64,000 bases of DNA from Ohtaekwangia sp. (GTDB taxonomy: Bacteria; Bacteroidota; Bacteroidia; Cytophagales; Cyclobacteriaceae). The stretch covers positions 62,001 through 126,000 of the forward strand of contig JAJNPV010000017.1 of the NCBI GenBank assembly GCA_021155195.1. The letters are read 5' to 3'. Below, in pieces: positions 9,319 through 17,711 of the stretch (position 1 is its first letter; each line of letters starts with the position of its first letter). The notes beneath the pieces were generated by a model. That model was given only the letters and a program-made list of their open reading frames with translations. It did no database searches and was not told where the DNA came from. A program made the translations under genes and the position numbers.

Positions 9319-10836
9319 ATGACTCAACATAAACCGCGCTTAAGCTTCTGGCAAATCTGGAATATGAGTTTTGGATTTTTAGGAATCCAATTTGGATTTG
9401 CGTTACAGAATGCCAATACCAGTCGCATCTTTGAAACGCTTGGCGCGGATACAGCCAGTCTCGCGTTATACTGGCTTGCCGCTCCCCTTACGGGATTAAT
9501 TGTTCAGCCCTTAGTTGGTTATTACAGTGATAGGACCTGGCATGCCAGGTGGGGTCGCAGAAGACCTTTCTTTGCTGTGGGTGCTATCTTGGCTTCAATT
9601 ACATTGTGCCTTATGCCCAATTCACCAACCTTATGGATGGCAGTTGGCGTTCTTTGGATTATGGATGCCTCAATAAACATTAGTATGGAACCATTCCGTG
9701 CTTTTGTGGGGGATCTGCTACCTCCCACTCAACGCACTACTGGTTTTGCCATGCAGAGTTTCTTTATTGGTATTGGTGCCATTGTTGCGTCTTTTCTTCC
9801 AAGCATTTTTAAGAATTGGTTCGGCATCTCTAATGTTGCCGAAGCAGGCACCCTTCCCGATTCAATTCGATATAGCTATTATATTGGTGCGTTCATACTA
9901 TTCGTTACAGTAATGTGGACAGTCTTCTCAACCAAAGAATATCCACCTACTGATCTTGGTGAAGAGAAGCTCAGAAATCGGGAACATAAAAAAATTGAGA
10001 ATGAAAGTGAGTTTCAGAGTTCATTCCTTAAGAAGTCAGGAATTTTTTTAGTAATTGGATTAATCATTGTTTCCATTGTATTCTTAAATCAATTGGAGAA
10101 AGAACTTTACGTCTTAGGATTCGGTCTGATAATTTTTGGAGTTGTTCATTTGTTAGCGGCCCTTTATATAAAAAATGGAAAGGCGTACTTAGGCATTGTT
10201 CACATTGTTAAGGATTTCAATACAATGCCTAAGACAATGATTCAGTTAGCATATGTACAATTTTTTACGTGGTTTGCTCTGTTTGCTATGTGGATTTACA
10301 CTACCAGTGCTGTAACAAGTCATATCTTCAACTCAACTGACCCAACTTCTCAATCATACAATGACGGAGCCGATATGGTTAGCAACTTATTTGGCATCTA
10401 CAATGGTATTGCTGCATTAGCGGCTTTACTGTTGCCCATCATCGCTAAATATACAAGTCGCAAAATGACTCATTTTATAGCATTGCTTTGTGGTGGCATT
10501 GGACTGGCCTCCATTTATTTTATTTCCGATCCATTTTGGCTTTGGTTCTCGATGATTGGGGTTGGAATTGCATGGGCAAGTATTTTGTCAATGCCTTATG
10601 CCATGTTATCGGGTTCGCTACCTGCTGAAAAAATGGGCTATTTTATGGGAGTGTTCAATTTCTTTATTGTGATCCCTCAAATTGTTGCCGGCACTTTATT
10701 AGGTGTTATGCTTACACACCTCTTTCATGGGCAATCTATCTTTATTTTGGTAAGTGGCGGAGTTTCTATGGGCATTGCTGCACTCCTAAGTTTAAGAGTT
10801 GATGATCGTGATGAAGTTGTTATCAAATCTGCTTAA
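9319..10836 (+). CDS. SLC45-like MFS sugar transporter
   Basis: A 505-residue membrane protein with about 12 hydrophobic segments. The motif YYSDRTWHARWGRRRPFF after the second segment (residues ~71-90) is characteristic of the SLC45/MalT-like branch of the major facilitator superfamily, whose members move sucrose or maltose with protons. A hydrophilic loop rich in Glu and Lys lies at about residues 205-235. It lies between the GH31 alpha-glucosidase and an exported esterase on the same strand, so it probably carries the alpha-glucoside across the inner membrane for GH31 (inference). The gap after GH31 is 117 bp; the next gene follows after only 4 bp. Confidence 0.88.
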   Translation: MTQHKPRLSFWQIWNMSFGFLGIQFGFALQNANTSRIFETLGADTASLALYWLAAPLTGLIVQPLVGYYSDRTWHARWGRRRPFFAVGAILASITLCLMPNSPTLWMAVGVLWIMDASINISMEPFRAFVGDLLPPTQRTTGFAMQSFFIGIGAIVASFLPSIFKNWFGISNVAEAGTLPDSIRYSYYIGAFILFVTVMWTVFSTKEYPPTDLGEEKLRNREHKKIENESEFQSSFLKKSGIFLVIGLIIVSIVFLNQLEKELYVLGFGLIIFGVVHLLAALYIKNGKAYLGIVHIVKDFNTMPKTMIQLAYVQFFTWFALFAMWIYTTSAVTSHIFNSTDPTSQSYNDGADMVSNLFGIYNGIAALAALLLPIIAKYTSRKMTHFIALLCGGIGLASIYFISDPFWLWFSMIGVGIAWASILSMPYAMLSGSLPAEKMGYFMGVFNFFIVIPQIVAGTLLGVMLTHLFHGQSIFILVSGGVSMGIAALLSLRVDDRDEVVIKSA

Positions 10837-10840
10837 GTAT

Positions 10841-12037
10841 ATGAGAGTTCGTCTTATATTGAGTTTGACACTAATTAGCTTAACGGCTTTTAGCCAAGAC
10901 TATAGTGCGTTGAAAGACTTAACGACTAGGATAAATAGTTTCACATCAAATTCTGACTTTGACGATTGGTGGTCAACGTTAAGGAACAGTGAAAAAATAC
11001 CCTTCATTGTTGAAGACTCTGTCTACTTTTTCTATCGTGGTGACGCCAAAACTGTTCAATGGATGGGCGACTTCAACGGGTGGGGTTATCAAAAAGATTT
11101 CGCCAACAAAGGAAAGAAAATCGCGAACACAAATATCTGGTATCTTAAGTGCTCCTTTCCAAAAGATGCCCGACTCGATTATAAAATCCTGATTGACGAT
11201 ACCAATTGGATTCTCGATCCGGAAAATAAAAATCAGCAGTGGTCTGGTGTGGGGGGTGGTAGCCCAAACTCAGAATTACGCATGCCTGATTGGCATGAAG
11301 ACCAGTCTCTCATAGAACGCCCCACTATACCTAAGGGAAAAATGGTAACTGACCTCTTACTAAATAGCAACTCGCTAGGATATCAAATTACATATTCAGT
11401 CTATCTCCCCTTTCAGTATGAAAAGATGGGAAAGCTTCCAACAATTTATTTAACAGACGGATATGAATATCTGCATCCTCAACTTGGAAATATGAGGGTG
11501 GCATTGGATAACCTCATCCATGATAAAAAGATAAAACCAGTCATTGCAATTTTTGTAGACAATCGCGAACCAGTTAACCGGGCTAATAACAGGCGCATGA
11601 GTGAACTCGCCATGAACACCAAATATTTGAATTTCTTTGTCGATGAATTGATTCCTAAAATCGAATCTGCCTATCCTGCTATTTCAAATGCCCAAAGTCG
11701 GGGTATCATGGGTACCTCCATGGGTGGACTTACCGCCACCTACTTCGCCTTTACAAAGCCCGATGTTTTTGGTTTAGCAGGAATTCAATCGCCTGCATTC
11801 TATACACGACCACAAATTTATTCTCTATGTTCAAATCCGGCTGATCCTAAAATGAAAATATCGATGACAGCCGGGGTGATTAATGATACGAGTGCTGATA
11901 GCCGAAAGATGAAAGAATTATTGGAAGCAAGCAGTTGCGTATATTACTATCGCGAAGTTAATGAGGGGCATTCCTGGGGAAATTGGCGCAGATTAATTGA
12001 TGATATTCTAATTGATCTCTTCCCCTATCAGCCTTAA
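10841..12037 (+). CDS. Exported esterase with N-terminal glycogen-binding-like domain
   Basis: 398 residues from the ATG at 10841, chosen because it gives a signal peptide (LILSLTLISLTAFSQ) and lies 4 bp after the transporter stop. Residues ~50-140 form an E-set/CBM48-like module (WMGDFNGWGY, DYKILIDDTNWILDPEN). This is followed by an alpha/beta-hydrolase of the enterochelin-esterase/esterase-D type. The nucleophile Ser is in GTSMGG and the catalytic His in EGHSWGNW. Same architecture as Fes-like and feruloyl/acetyl esterases. Its place in the locus suggests removal of acyl groups from carbohydrate in the periplasm (inference). Confidence 0.82.
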   Translation: MRVRLILSLTLISLTAFSQDYSALKDLTTRINSFTSNSDFDDWWSTLRNSEKIPFIVEDSVYFFYRGDAKTVQWMGDFNGWGYQKDFANKGKKIANTNIWYLKCSFPKDARLDYKILIDDTNWILDPENKNQQWSGVGGGSPNSELRMPDWHEDQSLIERPTIPKGKMVTDLLLNSNSLGYQITYSVYLPFQYEKMGKLPTIYLTDGYEYLHPQLGNMRVALDNLIHDKKIKPVIAIFVDNREPVNRANNRRMSELAMNTKYLNFFVDELIPKIESAYPAISNAQSRGIMGTSMGGLTATYFAFTKPDVFGLAGIQSPAFYTRPQIYSLCSNPADPKMKISMTAGVINDTSADSRKMKELLEASSCVYYYREVNEGHSWGNWRRLIDDILIDLFPYQP

Positions 12038-12119
12038 TTATTGCTTCAAAATCCAAAAATATTGGGGTCGTTTTTAATATTTACTAAATTAAGGCATTGA
12101 TTTTGTTTTAGCTCTTTAT

Positions 12120-13229
12120 ATGAAAATACGATTACTGATTATCACTCTCCTATCCTCTCTGTTGTTAGATTCCTGTAGCTCAGGAAAAGCCGCTTTAAAA
12201 CATGGCGATTATTATGATGCCGTTTCTCAAGCCGTTAATCGCTTAAGGCAAAAACCGGATCATAAAAAATCAAAAGAAGTTCTTAAAACGAGCTACCAGT
12301 TGGCTATTGATTATCTCGAATCAGATGCGCAAAATCAGATTGCATCAAATGCTAATTACAAATGGAAAAATGCGGTTCAAAATTATGACCGAATTAACTA
12401 CTTGTATGAACAAATCAGAACCTCTCCGGGAGCCCTCAAAGTAATCCCTAAACCAATTAATAAGTATAAAGAACTAACGGAAGTAAAGGCCAAAGCTGCC
12501 GAAGAATCTTATGAATTGGGGATTCAATCCATGCTTAAAAATACCCGCGAAGATGCCAAGCGTGCTTACTTTGCTTTTGCTGATGCAAATACCCTATCAC
12601 CTGGTTATCGTGAATCGATTGAGATGATGGAGCAATCTAAATTTAATGCCACCATTAAAGTGGTTGTAGAACGGCCCCTGCGCAATTACAACGATTGGAA
12701 TTTTGAACCAGTTATTTTTGGAGTGAGACCAAGCTTGTTTGTAAAGTTTTATTCTCCGCAAGAAGCTCAGGATGCTAACCTGGAGCATATTGATCATTTT
12801 GTCAGGTTGGTTGTAAACGGGTATTCAGAAGCAAGGCCCGTAATAACCAAACGCACTGAAGAATATAAAGACAGCGTAAAGGTTGGTGAGAAGACAGTAA
12901 ACAATGTAAAAGTGCCAACCTATGAAAAAGTAAAGGCATCTATGACCACGTATGAAAAGTCCATTACTTCGCGTGGATCCATTACACTTTTTATAAAGGA
13001 TGCTAACAGCAATGCTGAACTTAGAAATTCAGAAATAATTGGTGAAGAACGTTGGGCCGATCGTTGGGCGACATGCACGGGTGATCAGCGTGCCATCCCT
13101 ACCAACACGCGCAAACTTTGTGGTACGAAGGAACCCTATATGGCACGCGACTTCTTAATCGTGGAAACCAAAAAAGATCTGGATAGTAAACTGGCAAATG
13201 CCCTCAATGGCTTTTACTCTAATTATTAG
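12120..13229 (+). CDS. Uncharacterised lipoprotein, 369 residues
   Basis: The leader LLSSLLLDSC gives a lipobox, so the protein should be lipid-anchored. Residues ~24-160 are helical and resemble degenerate TPR units (GDYYDAVSQAVNRLRQKPDH, SYELGIQSMLKNTREDAKRA). The C-terminal half is predicted mixed beta (VVVERPLRNYNDWNFEP, ITLFIKDANSNAELR) with a Cys pair near the end (WATCTGDQ, RKLCGTKEP). I do not recognise a named family. It is monocistronic by spacing, with 82 bp before and 135 bp after. Confidence 0.75.
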   Translation: MKIRLLIITLLSSLLLDSCSSGKAALKHGDYYDAVSQAVNRLRQKPDHKKSKEVLKTSYQLAIDYLESDAQNQIASNANYKWKNAVQNYDRINYLYEQIRTSPGALKVIPKPINKYKELTEVKAKAAEESYELGIQSMLKNTREDAKRAYFAFADANTLSPGYRESIEMMEQSKFNATIKVVVERPLRNYNDWNFEPVIFGVRPSLFVKFYSPQEAQDANLEHIDHFVRLVVNGYSEARPVITKRTEEYKDSVKVGEKTVNNVKVPTYEKVKASMTTYEKSITSRGSITLFIKDANSNAELRNSEIIGEERWADRWATCTGDQRAIPTNTRKLCGTKEPYMARDFLIVETKKDLDSKLANALNGFYSNY

Positions 13230-13364
13230 TGTCGCTTAAAAGACGAAAACTAAATTAGGCAAAACCATTTTGGTTGCAAATCGGTTTGTAGAATGTGAAA
13301 GCATTAGCACCCATCCTAATTCTATCTGACCGTAATCCTTATTCAGCATCTAAAGCAAAATGTT

Positions 13365-13904
13365 ATGATTGATAATTTGGAGATTGCCACCCTGGGATCG
13401 GGGTGTTTTTGGTGTACTGAGGCATTTTTTCTTCCCGTTAAAGGTATAAAATCAGTTGTTTCAGGCTATTCGGGTGGGAAAATTAAAAATCCAACCTATA
13501 AGGAAGTGTGTTCAGGGCTTACAGGTCATGCTGAAGTGATTCAGGTAACATTCAATCCATCAATAATCTCATACTCAGAAATTCTTGAAATATTTTGGAA
13601 CACGCATGATCCAACCACTTTAAATAAACAAGGTGCTGATGAAGGCACCCAATATCGTTCAGTAGTATATTATCATACTGATGAGCAAAGGAAAATTGCC
13701 AGTGCCTATAAGGCACAGCTTAATCAATCTGGCGTTTATAAAAATCCAATCGTCACTGAAATAAGTCCATTCACCGTATTTTATCCAGCTGAAGAGTACC
13801 ATCAAAATTACTTTGAACTAAATCCAAACCAGGGATATTGTGCGTATGTTATAAAACCAAAAGTTGAGAAGTTCAAAAAACAATTCGAAGCTAAACTGAA
13901 ATAA
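13365..13904 (+). CDS. msrA: Peptide-methionine (S)-S-oxide reductase MsrA
   Basis: A 179-residue enzyme that reduces S-methionine sulfoxide in proteins. The active-site motif GSGCFWCTEAFF is at residues 11-22, with the catalytic first Cys. Also visible are VVSGYSGGK, YKEVCSGLTGHAEVIQV, TLNKQGADEGTQYRSVVYYH and AEEYHQNYFELNP, all family landmarks. No signal peptide, so cytoplasmic. An ATG four bases upstream is out of frame and stops at once, so the start at 13365 is firm. A terminator follows, separating it from msrB. Confidence 0.97.
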   Translation: MIDNLEIATLGSGCFWCTEAFFLPVKGIKSVVSGYSGGKIKNPTYKEVCSGLTGHAEVIQVTFNPSIISYSEILEIFWNTHDPTTLNKQGADEGTQYRSVVYYHTDEQRKIASAYKAQLNQSGVYKNPIVTEISPFTVFYPAEEYHQNYFELNPNQGYCAYVIKPKVEKFKKQFEAKLK

Positions 13905-14017
13905 CAAGATGAATATAAATTCATTTTTTTTAATGAACCGTGTAACATTATACCTACCCCTTCGTTTTAAGAACAACGAGCAGATAAAATCTTCTCATAG
14001 GTTTAGGTTTAGGTAAC

Positions 14018-14046
14018 AAAAGCCCCCTCAGACGGAGGGGGCTTTT
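14018..14046 (+). terminator. Intrinsic terminator after msrA
   Basis: A 12-bp stem (AAAAGCCCCCTC / GAGGGGGCTTTT) with a 5-nt loop, followed by a T-rich tail (GTATTTTG). It lies 114 bp after the msrA stop. Confidence 0.9.
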
Positions 14047-14082
14047 GTATTTTGTAAAGTCAACACACCTAATATCAATAAA

Positions 14083-14574
14083 ATGAAAACCATGAAATTT
14101 ACCTCACTCCTGCTGCTAATAACTCTCTTCGCATGTGGCCAGCAAAAAGCTAAAAATGAATCAACTCCAATCGTCAAGATAAAAAAAACGGAAGCTGAAT
14201 GGAAACAGCAACTATCTCCTGAAGAATATTACATTCTACGGGAAAAGGGAACTGAAATTGCCTTCACAGGAAAATATTGGGATAACCACGAAGATGGGAT
14301 TTACTATTGCGCAGGGTGCCAGCAAGAATTATTTTCCTCGAAAACTAAATTCGAGTCAGGTACGGGTTGGCCAAGTTTTTATCAACCCATCCGCAAAGAA
14401 TTAATTTCGGTAGGTACCGATACAAGTCTAGGGATGGTGCGTGATGAAGTAGTGTGCAGCCGATGTGGCGGCCACTTGGGTCACGTGTTTGATGATGGTC
14501 CAAAGCCAACTGGTTTACGCTATTGTCTTAACTCAGCATCTCTAAAATTTGAAAAGAAAACAAGTACTAAGTAA
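14083..14574 (+). CDS. msrB: Peptide-methionine (R)-S-oxide reductase MsrB, lipoprotein form
   Basis: 163 residues. The leader LLLLITLFAC is a lipobox, so this MsrB is exported and lipid-anchored, unlike the cytoplasmic MsrA encoded upstream. The domain starts near residue 37 (EAEWKQQLSPEEYYILREKG) and contains two zinc CxxC motifs (CAGC, CSRC), ESGTGWPSF, GGHLGHVFDDGP and the catalytic Cys in LRYCLNSASL. It reduces the R-sulfoxide of methionine in envelope proteins. A second in-frame ATG three codons downstream is also possible. It stands alone between two terminators. Confidence 0.95.
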   Translation: MKTMKFTSLLLLITLFACGQQKAKNESTPIVKIKKTEAEWKQQLSPEEYYILREKGTEIAFTGKYWDNHEDGIYYCAGCQQELFSSKTKFESGTGWPSFYQPIRKELISVGTDTSLGMVRDEVVCSRCGGHLGHVFDDGPKPTGLRYCLNSASLKFEKKTSTK

Positions 14575-14594
14575 TATTTGCAATGACTTGATTG

Positions 14595-14624
14595 AGGCCG
14601 ATGAAAAATCATCGGCCTTTTTTA
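14595..14624 (+). terminator. Intrinsic terminator after msrB
   Basis: A 10-bp stem (AGGCCGATGA / TCATCGGCCT) with an AAAA loop, then a run of T, 20 bp after the msrB stop. Confidence 0.92.
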
Positions 14625-14649
14625 TTACCTTTTCCAAAACAAACTACCT

Positions 14650-15507
14650 ATGTGCCGACTAATCGCCTATAAGGGTACTCCTATAATTATGGATGACCTG
14701 CTCTATAAGCCAAAGAACTCTTTGATAAACCAGAGTATCCACGCCAGTGAAATTGAAGAACCTTTGAATGGTGATGGTTTTGGTGTAGGTTGGTATACTC
14801 ACGAAATTAACTTCGAGCCTACCACTTATGTTTCGGTAAATCCGGCCTGGAACAATCGGAACTTAAAAAACCTGGCGCCCAAAATAAAAGTAGAATGTAT
14901 GTTGGCTCATGTGCGTGCCGCTACCGAGGGTGTGGTTTCCGAATCTAACTGTCATCCTTTTCAATATAAGAATTTGTTGATGGCTCATAATGGTGGAATT
15001 GAAGAATTCTATAAAGTTAAAAGACACTTGCGTGCACCCTTAAGTGATGAGCTTTATAATTGGATTCAAGGCCAAACAGATTCAGAACATATTTTTGCCT
15101 ACTTGCTTAACCACTTACTCAGTTCCGGTCAGTCGGTTACTCCCGAGTCAGTAATAGATGCTTTTGAGAAAACTTTTTGCGATATAAAAAAGTTGATGAA
15201 TCAATATGGTATTAAAGAACCTGCCTATCTGAATATAGTTGTGACTAACGGATTGTTTCTTGTGGCAACTCGGTATGTTTCCGATCCAAAAGAAGAACCG
15301 CTTACCCTTTATCATTCAGAAGGAAGTCGTTATGTAGTGGAAGACGGAATTACAAGATTAGAAGCTCCTGAAGACAATGATCATGCCGTTTTAGTGGTCT
15401 CCGAAAAATTGACAGAAGGTAAAAACTGGACAATGATTCCTCCTAATCATTTTGTAATCGTTGAGCAATCTTTAAACGTGCGTGTACGGCCAATTAAAGA
15501 TAACTAA
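14650..15507 (+). CDS. Class II glutamine amidotransferase (YafJ/EgtC-like)
   Basis: A 285-residue Ntn-type amidotransferase. The protein begins MCRLIAYKG; Cys2 becomes the N-terminal nucleophile after Met removal, which fixes the start. Family landmarks are NGDGFGVGWYT (residues ~40-50), LAHVRAATEGVVSESNCHPF, LLMAHNGGIEEF and GQTDSEHIFAYLLNH. It releases ammonia from glutamine or, as in EgtC, hydrolyses a gamma-glutamyl bond. The real substrate is unknown. No other ergothioneine gene is nearby. It is followed 54 bp later by the L-2-hydroxyglutarate oxidase gene on the same strand. Confidence 0.88.
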   Translation: MCRLIAYKGTPIIMDDLLYKPKNSLINQSIHASEIEEPLNGDGFGVGWYTHEINFEPTTYVSVNPAWNNRNLKNLAPKIKVECMLAHVRAATEGVVSESNCHPFQYKNLLMAHNGGIEEFYKVKRHLRAPLSDELYNWIQGQTDSEHIFAYLLNHLLSSGQSVTPESVIDAFEKTFCDIKKLMNQYGIKEPAYLNIVVTNGLFLVATRYVSDPKEEPLTLYHSEGSRYVVEDGITRLEAPEDNDHAVLVVSEKLTEGKNWTMIPPNHFVIVEQSLNVRVRPIKDN

Positions 15508-15561
15508 TATGCCATTTGTGGTTATTGGTGAATGCTGTAGCTTCGCACAAATAAAATACTT

Positions 15562-16755
15562 GTGTACGATATCACCATCATTGGTGGAGGCATAGTAGGT
15601 CTTGCCACCGCACTAACACTTAAAAATTCAAACCCTGCTTTAAACATTCTTCTGCTTGAAAAGGAGAATGAATTAGCCAAACATCAAACCGGTAACAACA
15701 GTGGTGTCATTCACTCGGGCTTATATTATAAGCCTGGAAGCTTAAAGGCTACCAATTGCATCCATGGGTATAATTTACTCCTTGACTTTTGCCGTCAAAA
15801 TGAAATTCCGTTTGACCTTTGCGGAAAAATTGTAGTTGCCACGGAGGAGAACGAGCTTCCGTTGCTGGAAAATCTGTTTGTGCGCGGTCAACAAAACGGA
15901 TTGCAAAATTTAAAGAAACTCAAGCGAGAAGAGTTATTGGAATATGAACCTCATGTAGCAGGCCTTGCCGGTATTTTTGTTCCCCAAACGGGCATAGTCG
16001 ATTATAAACTAGTAGCGCAAAAATATGGAGACCTCATTCAACAAAAAGGAGGAAGCATAATTTTAGGTGAAAAGGTTTTGGATATACAAAGTTCGGAAAG
16101 CAAGAGCGTGGTAGTAACTCAAAAAACAAGTTACACCACAAAGTTAGTAATCAACTGTGCAGGACTTTATTCTGATAAAGTGGCACGAATGACGGTGCCT
16201 GATCTTAATGTAAAAATTATTCCTTTTCGTGGCGAGTATTACAAGCTAAGAAAGGATAAAGAGTATTTGGTTAAGAATCTAATCTATCCAGTACCCGATC
16301 CAAACTTTCCTTTCCTGGGTGTGCACTTTACCCGCATGGCCAAAGGTGGTGTTGAAGCAGGACCAAATGCAGTACTGGCATTTAAGCGCGAGGGTTATAA
16401 AAAGTCAGATATAAATCTTCGTGAACTGGGTGAAACGCTGGCTTGGCCGGGTTTTCAAAAGGTGGCTGCAAAATACTGGCAAACCGGTTTTGGTGAAATG
16501 TATCGTTCGCTCTCAAAAGCCGCCTTTACCAAAGCCCTTCAGAAATTAATTCCTGAAATTGTAGAAAGTGATTTAGCCCCCGGTGGCGCTGGCGTTCGTG
16601 CGCAAGCCTGCGACCGCCAAGGTGGTTTAGTCGATGACTTTATGATTCTTGAAGAGAAGAAGGTGATCAATGTTTGCAATGCCCCCTCACCTGCAGCCAC
16701 GTCATCATTAGCAATTGGTGAGACTGTTTCTAAATTGGCATTGGCAAGGTTTTAG
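15562..16755 (+). CDS. lhgO: L-2-hydroxyglutarate oxidase
   Basis: A 397-residue FAD enzyme of the DAO family. The dinucleotide-binding motif is at residues 5-13 (IIGGGIVGL). The LhgO hallmarks KHQTGNNSGVIHSGLYYKPGS, FRGEYYKL, NLIYPVPDPNFPFLGVHFTR and the C-terminal GAGVRAQACDRQGGLVDDF (each shown in part) are present. It oxidises L-2-hydroxyglutarate to 2-oxoglutarate, a repair reaction for a malate dehydrogenase side product, feeding electrons to the membrane quinone pool. The start is GTG; no ATG in frame precedes the FAD motif. Confidence 0.92.
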   Translation: MYDITIIGGGIVGLATALTLKNSNPALNILLLEKENELAKHQTGNNSGVIHSGLYYKPGSLKATNCIHGYNLLLDFCRQNEIPFDLCGKIVVATEENELPLLENLFVRGQQNGLQNLKKLKREELLEYEPHVAGLAGIFVPQTGIVDYKLVAQKYGDLIQQKGGSIILGEKVLDIQSSESKSVVVTQKTSYTTKLVINCAGLYSDKVARMTVPDLNVKIIPFRGEYYKLRKDKEYLVKNLIYPVPDPNFPFLGVHFTRMAKGGVEAGPNAVLAFKREGYKKSDINLRELGETLAWPGFQKVAAKYWQTGFGEMYRSLSKAAFTKALQKLIPEIVESDLAPGGAGVRAQACDRQGGLVDDFMILEEKKVINVCNAPSPAATSSLAIGETVSKLALARF

Positions 16756-16864
16756 TAGCTGAAATAACCGCTGTCACTTGATTGTAACCGAACCTATAGT
16801 CTATCCAAAAAATTGCTCTTTTTTATTTATGTTTAATTATCTATTAATCTAATCTTTTACGCCT

Positions 16865-17659
16865 ATGAAATCCAAAGCAAAGTGGTTCTACCTTATAGTT
16901 GTCACAGTGTTTTCTGTTACTTACTCTTTGGCTCAGCAAGGTTACCCTAGCACTCCGCCTGCTGTTTCGCCTATGCCCATGAAACCTGAAATGACAGAAA
17001 TCTGGGAACCTGAGGTAAAGGTTATTACTCCCGCTAAAAAGCTAGGCGATGCCCCGTCTGATGCAATCATTTTATTTGATGGTAAAAATCTTGATCAATG
17101 GGTAAGTCAAAAAGATATTACGAAGCCTGCCCCTTGGAAAATTGTGGATAACGACCATCTTGAAGTTGTGCCTGGTTCGGGTGGTATCCAAACTAAATTG
17201 CCTTTCGGGGATTGCCAATTGCACATTGAATTCAGTGCCCCTGATGTTGTAGAAAGTGCAGGGCAAGGTCGTGGAAACAGTGGTGTATTTTTTCAAAATC
17301 GCTACGAACTTCAAATACTAGATTCATATAACAACCGCACCTATCGAAATGGACAAGCGGGAAGCATCTATAAAGATCATGCACCGCTAGTCAATGCTAT
17401 GCGCGGCCCGCTGGAGTGGAATACTTACGATATTGTGTATACCGCACCACGCTTTAAAGCAGATGGCCGATTGGATTCTCCAGCACGTATCACTGTACTG
17501 CACAACGGAGTTGTTATTCAAAATAACACTACAATCAATGGGCTTACACAATACATCGGTTTGCACGATTATCCTACCTCACATGGCGATGATGTCATTT
17601 CACTGCAGGATCATGGAAACAAAACGCAGTTCAGAAATATCTGGCTTCGTAAACTTTAA
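16865..17659 (+). CDS. Exported DUF1080 / 3-keto-disaccharide hydrolase family protein
   Basis: 264 residues with a signal peptide (LIVVTVFSVTYSLAQ) and a Pro/Met-rich linker, then a single DUF1080 jelly-roll domain. Family signatures are IILFDGKNLDQWV (~residues 68-80), WKIVDNDHLEVVPG, GQGRGNSGVFFQNRYELQIL and EWNTYDIVY. Some members of this family hydrolyse 3-keto-glucosides made by Gfo/Idh oxidoreductases. Two such oxidoreductase genes are in this window but not adjacent, so the activity here is inference. Gaps of 109 bp before and 50 bp after suggest a single-gene unit. Confidence 0.85.
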   Translation: MKSKAKWFYLIVVTVFSVTYSLAQQGYPSTPPAVSPMPMKPEMTEIWEPEVKVITPAKKLGDAPSDAIILFDGKNLDQWVSQKDITKPAPWKIVDNDHLEVVPGSGGIQTKLPFGDCQLHIEFSAPDVVESAGQGRGNSGVFFQNRYELQILDSYNNRTYRNGQAGSIYKDHAPLVNAMRGPLEWNTYDIVYTAPRFKADGRLDSPARITVLHNGVVIQNNTTINGLTQYIGLHDYPTSHGDDVISLQDHGNKTQFRNIWLRKL

Positions 17660-17676
17660 AGCCTAATGAATTTTAT

Positions 17677-17711
17677 ATAGAAGGGAGAAGATTGTTTCTC
17701 CTTTCTATTTT
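17677..17711 (+). terminator. Terminator between converging genes
   Basis: A 13-bp stem (ATAGAAGGGAGAA / TTCTCCTTTCTAT, one G-T pair) with a 6-nt loop and a TTT tail. It follows the DUF1080 gene on the plus strand and overlaps the stop of the converging antiporter gene. Confidence 0.7.
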
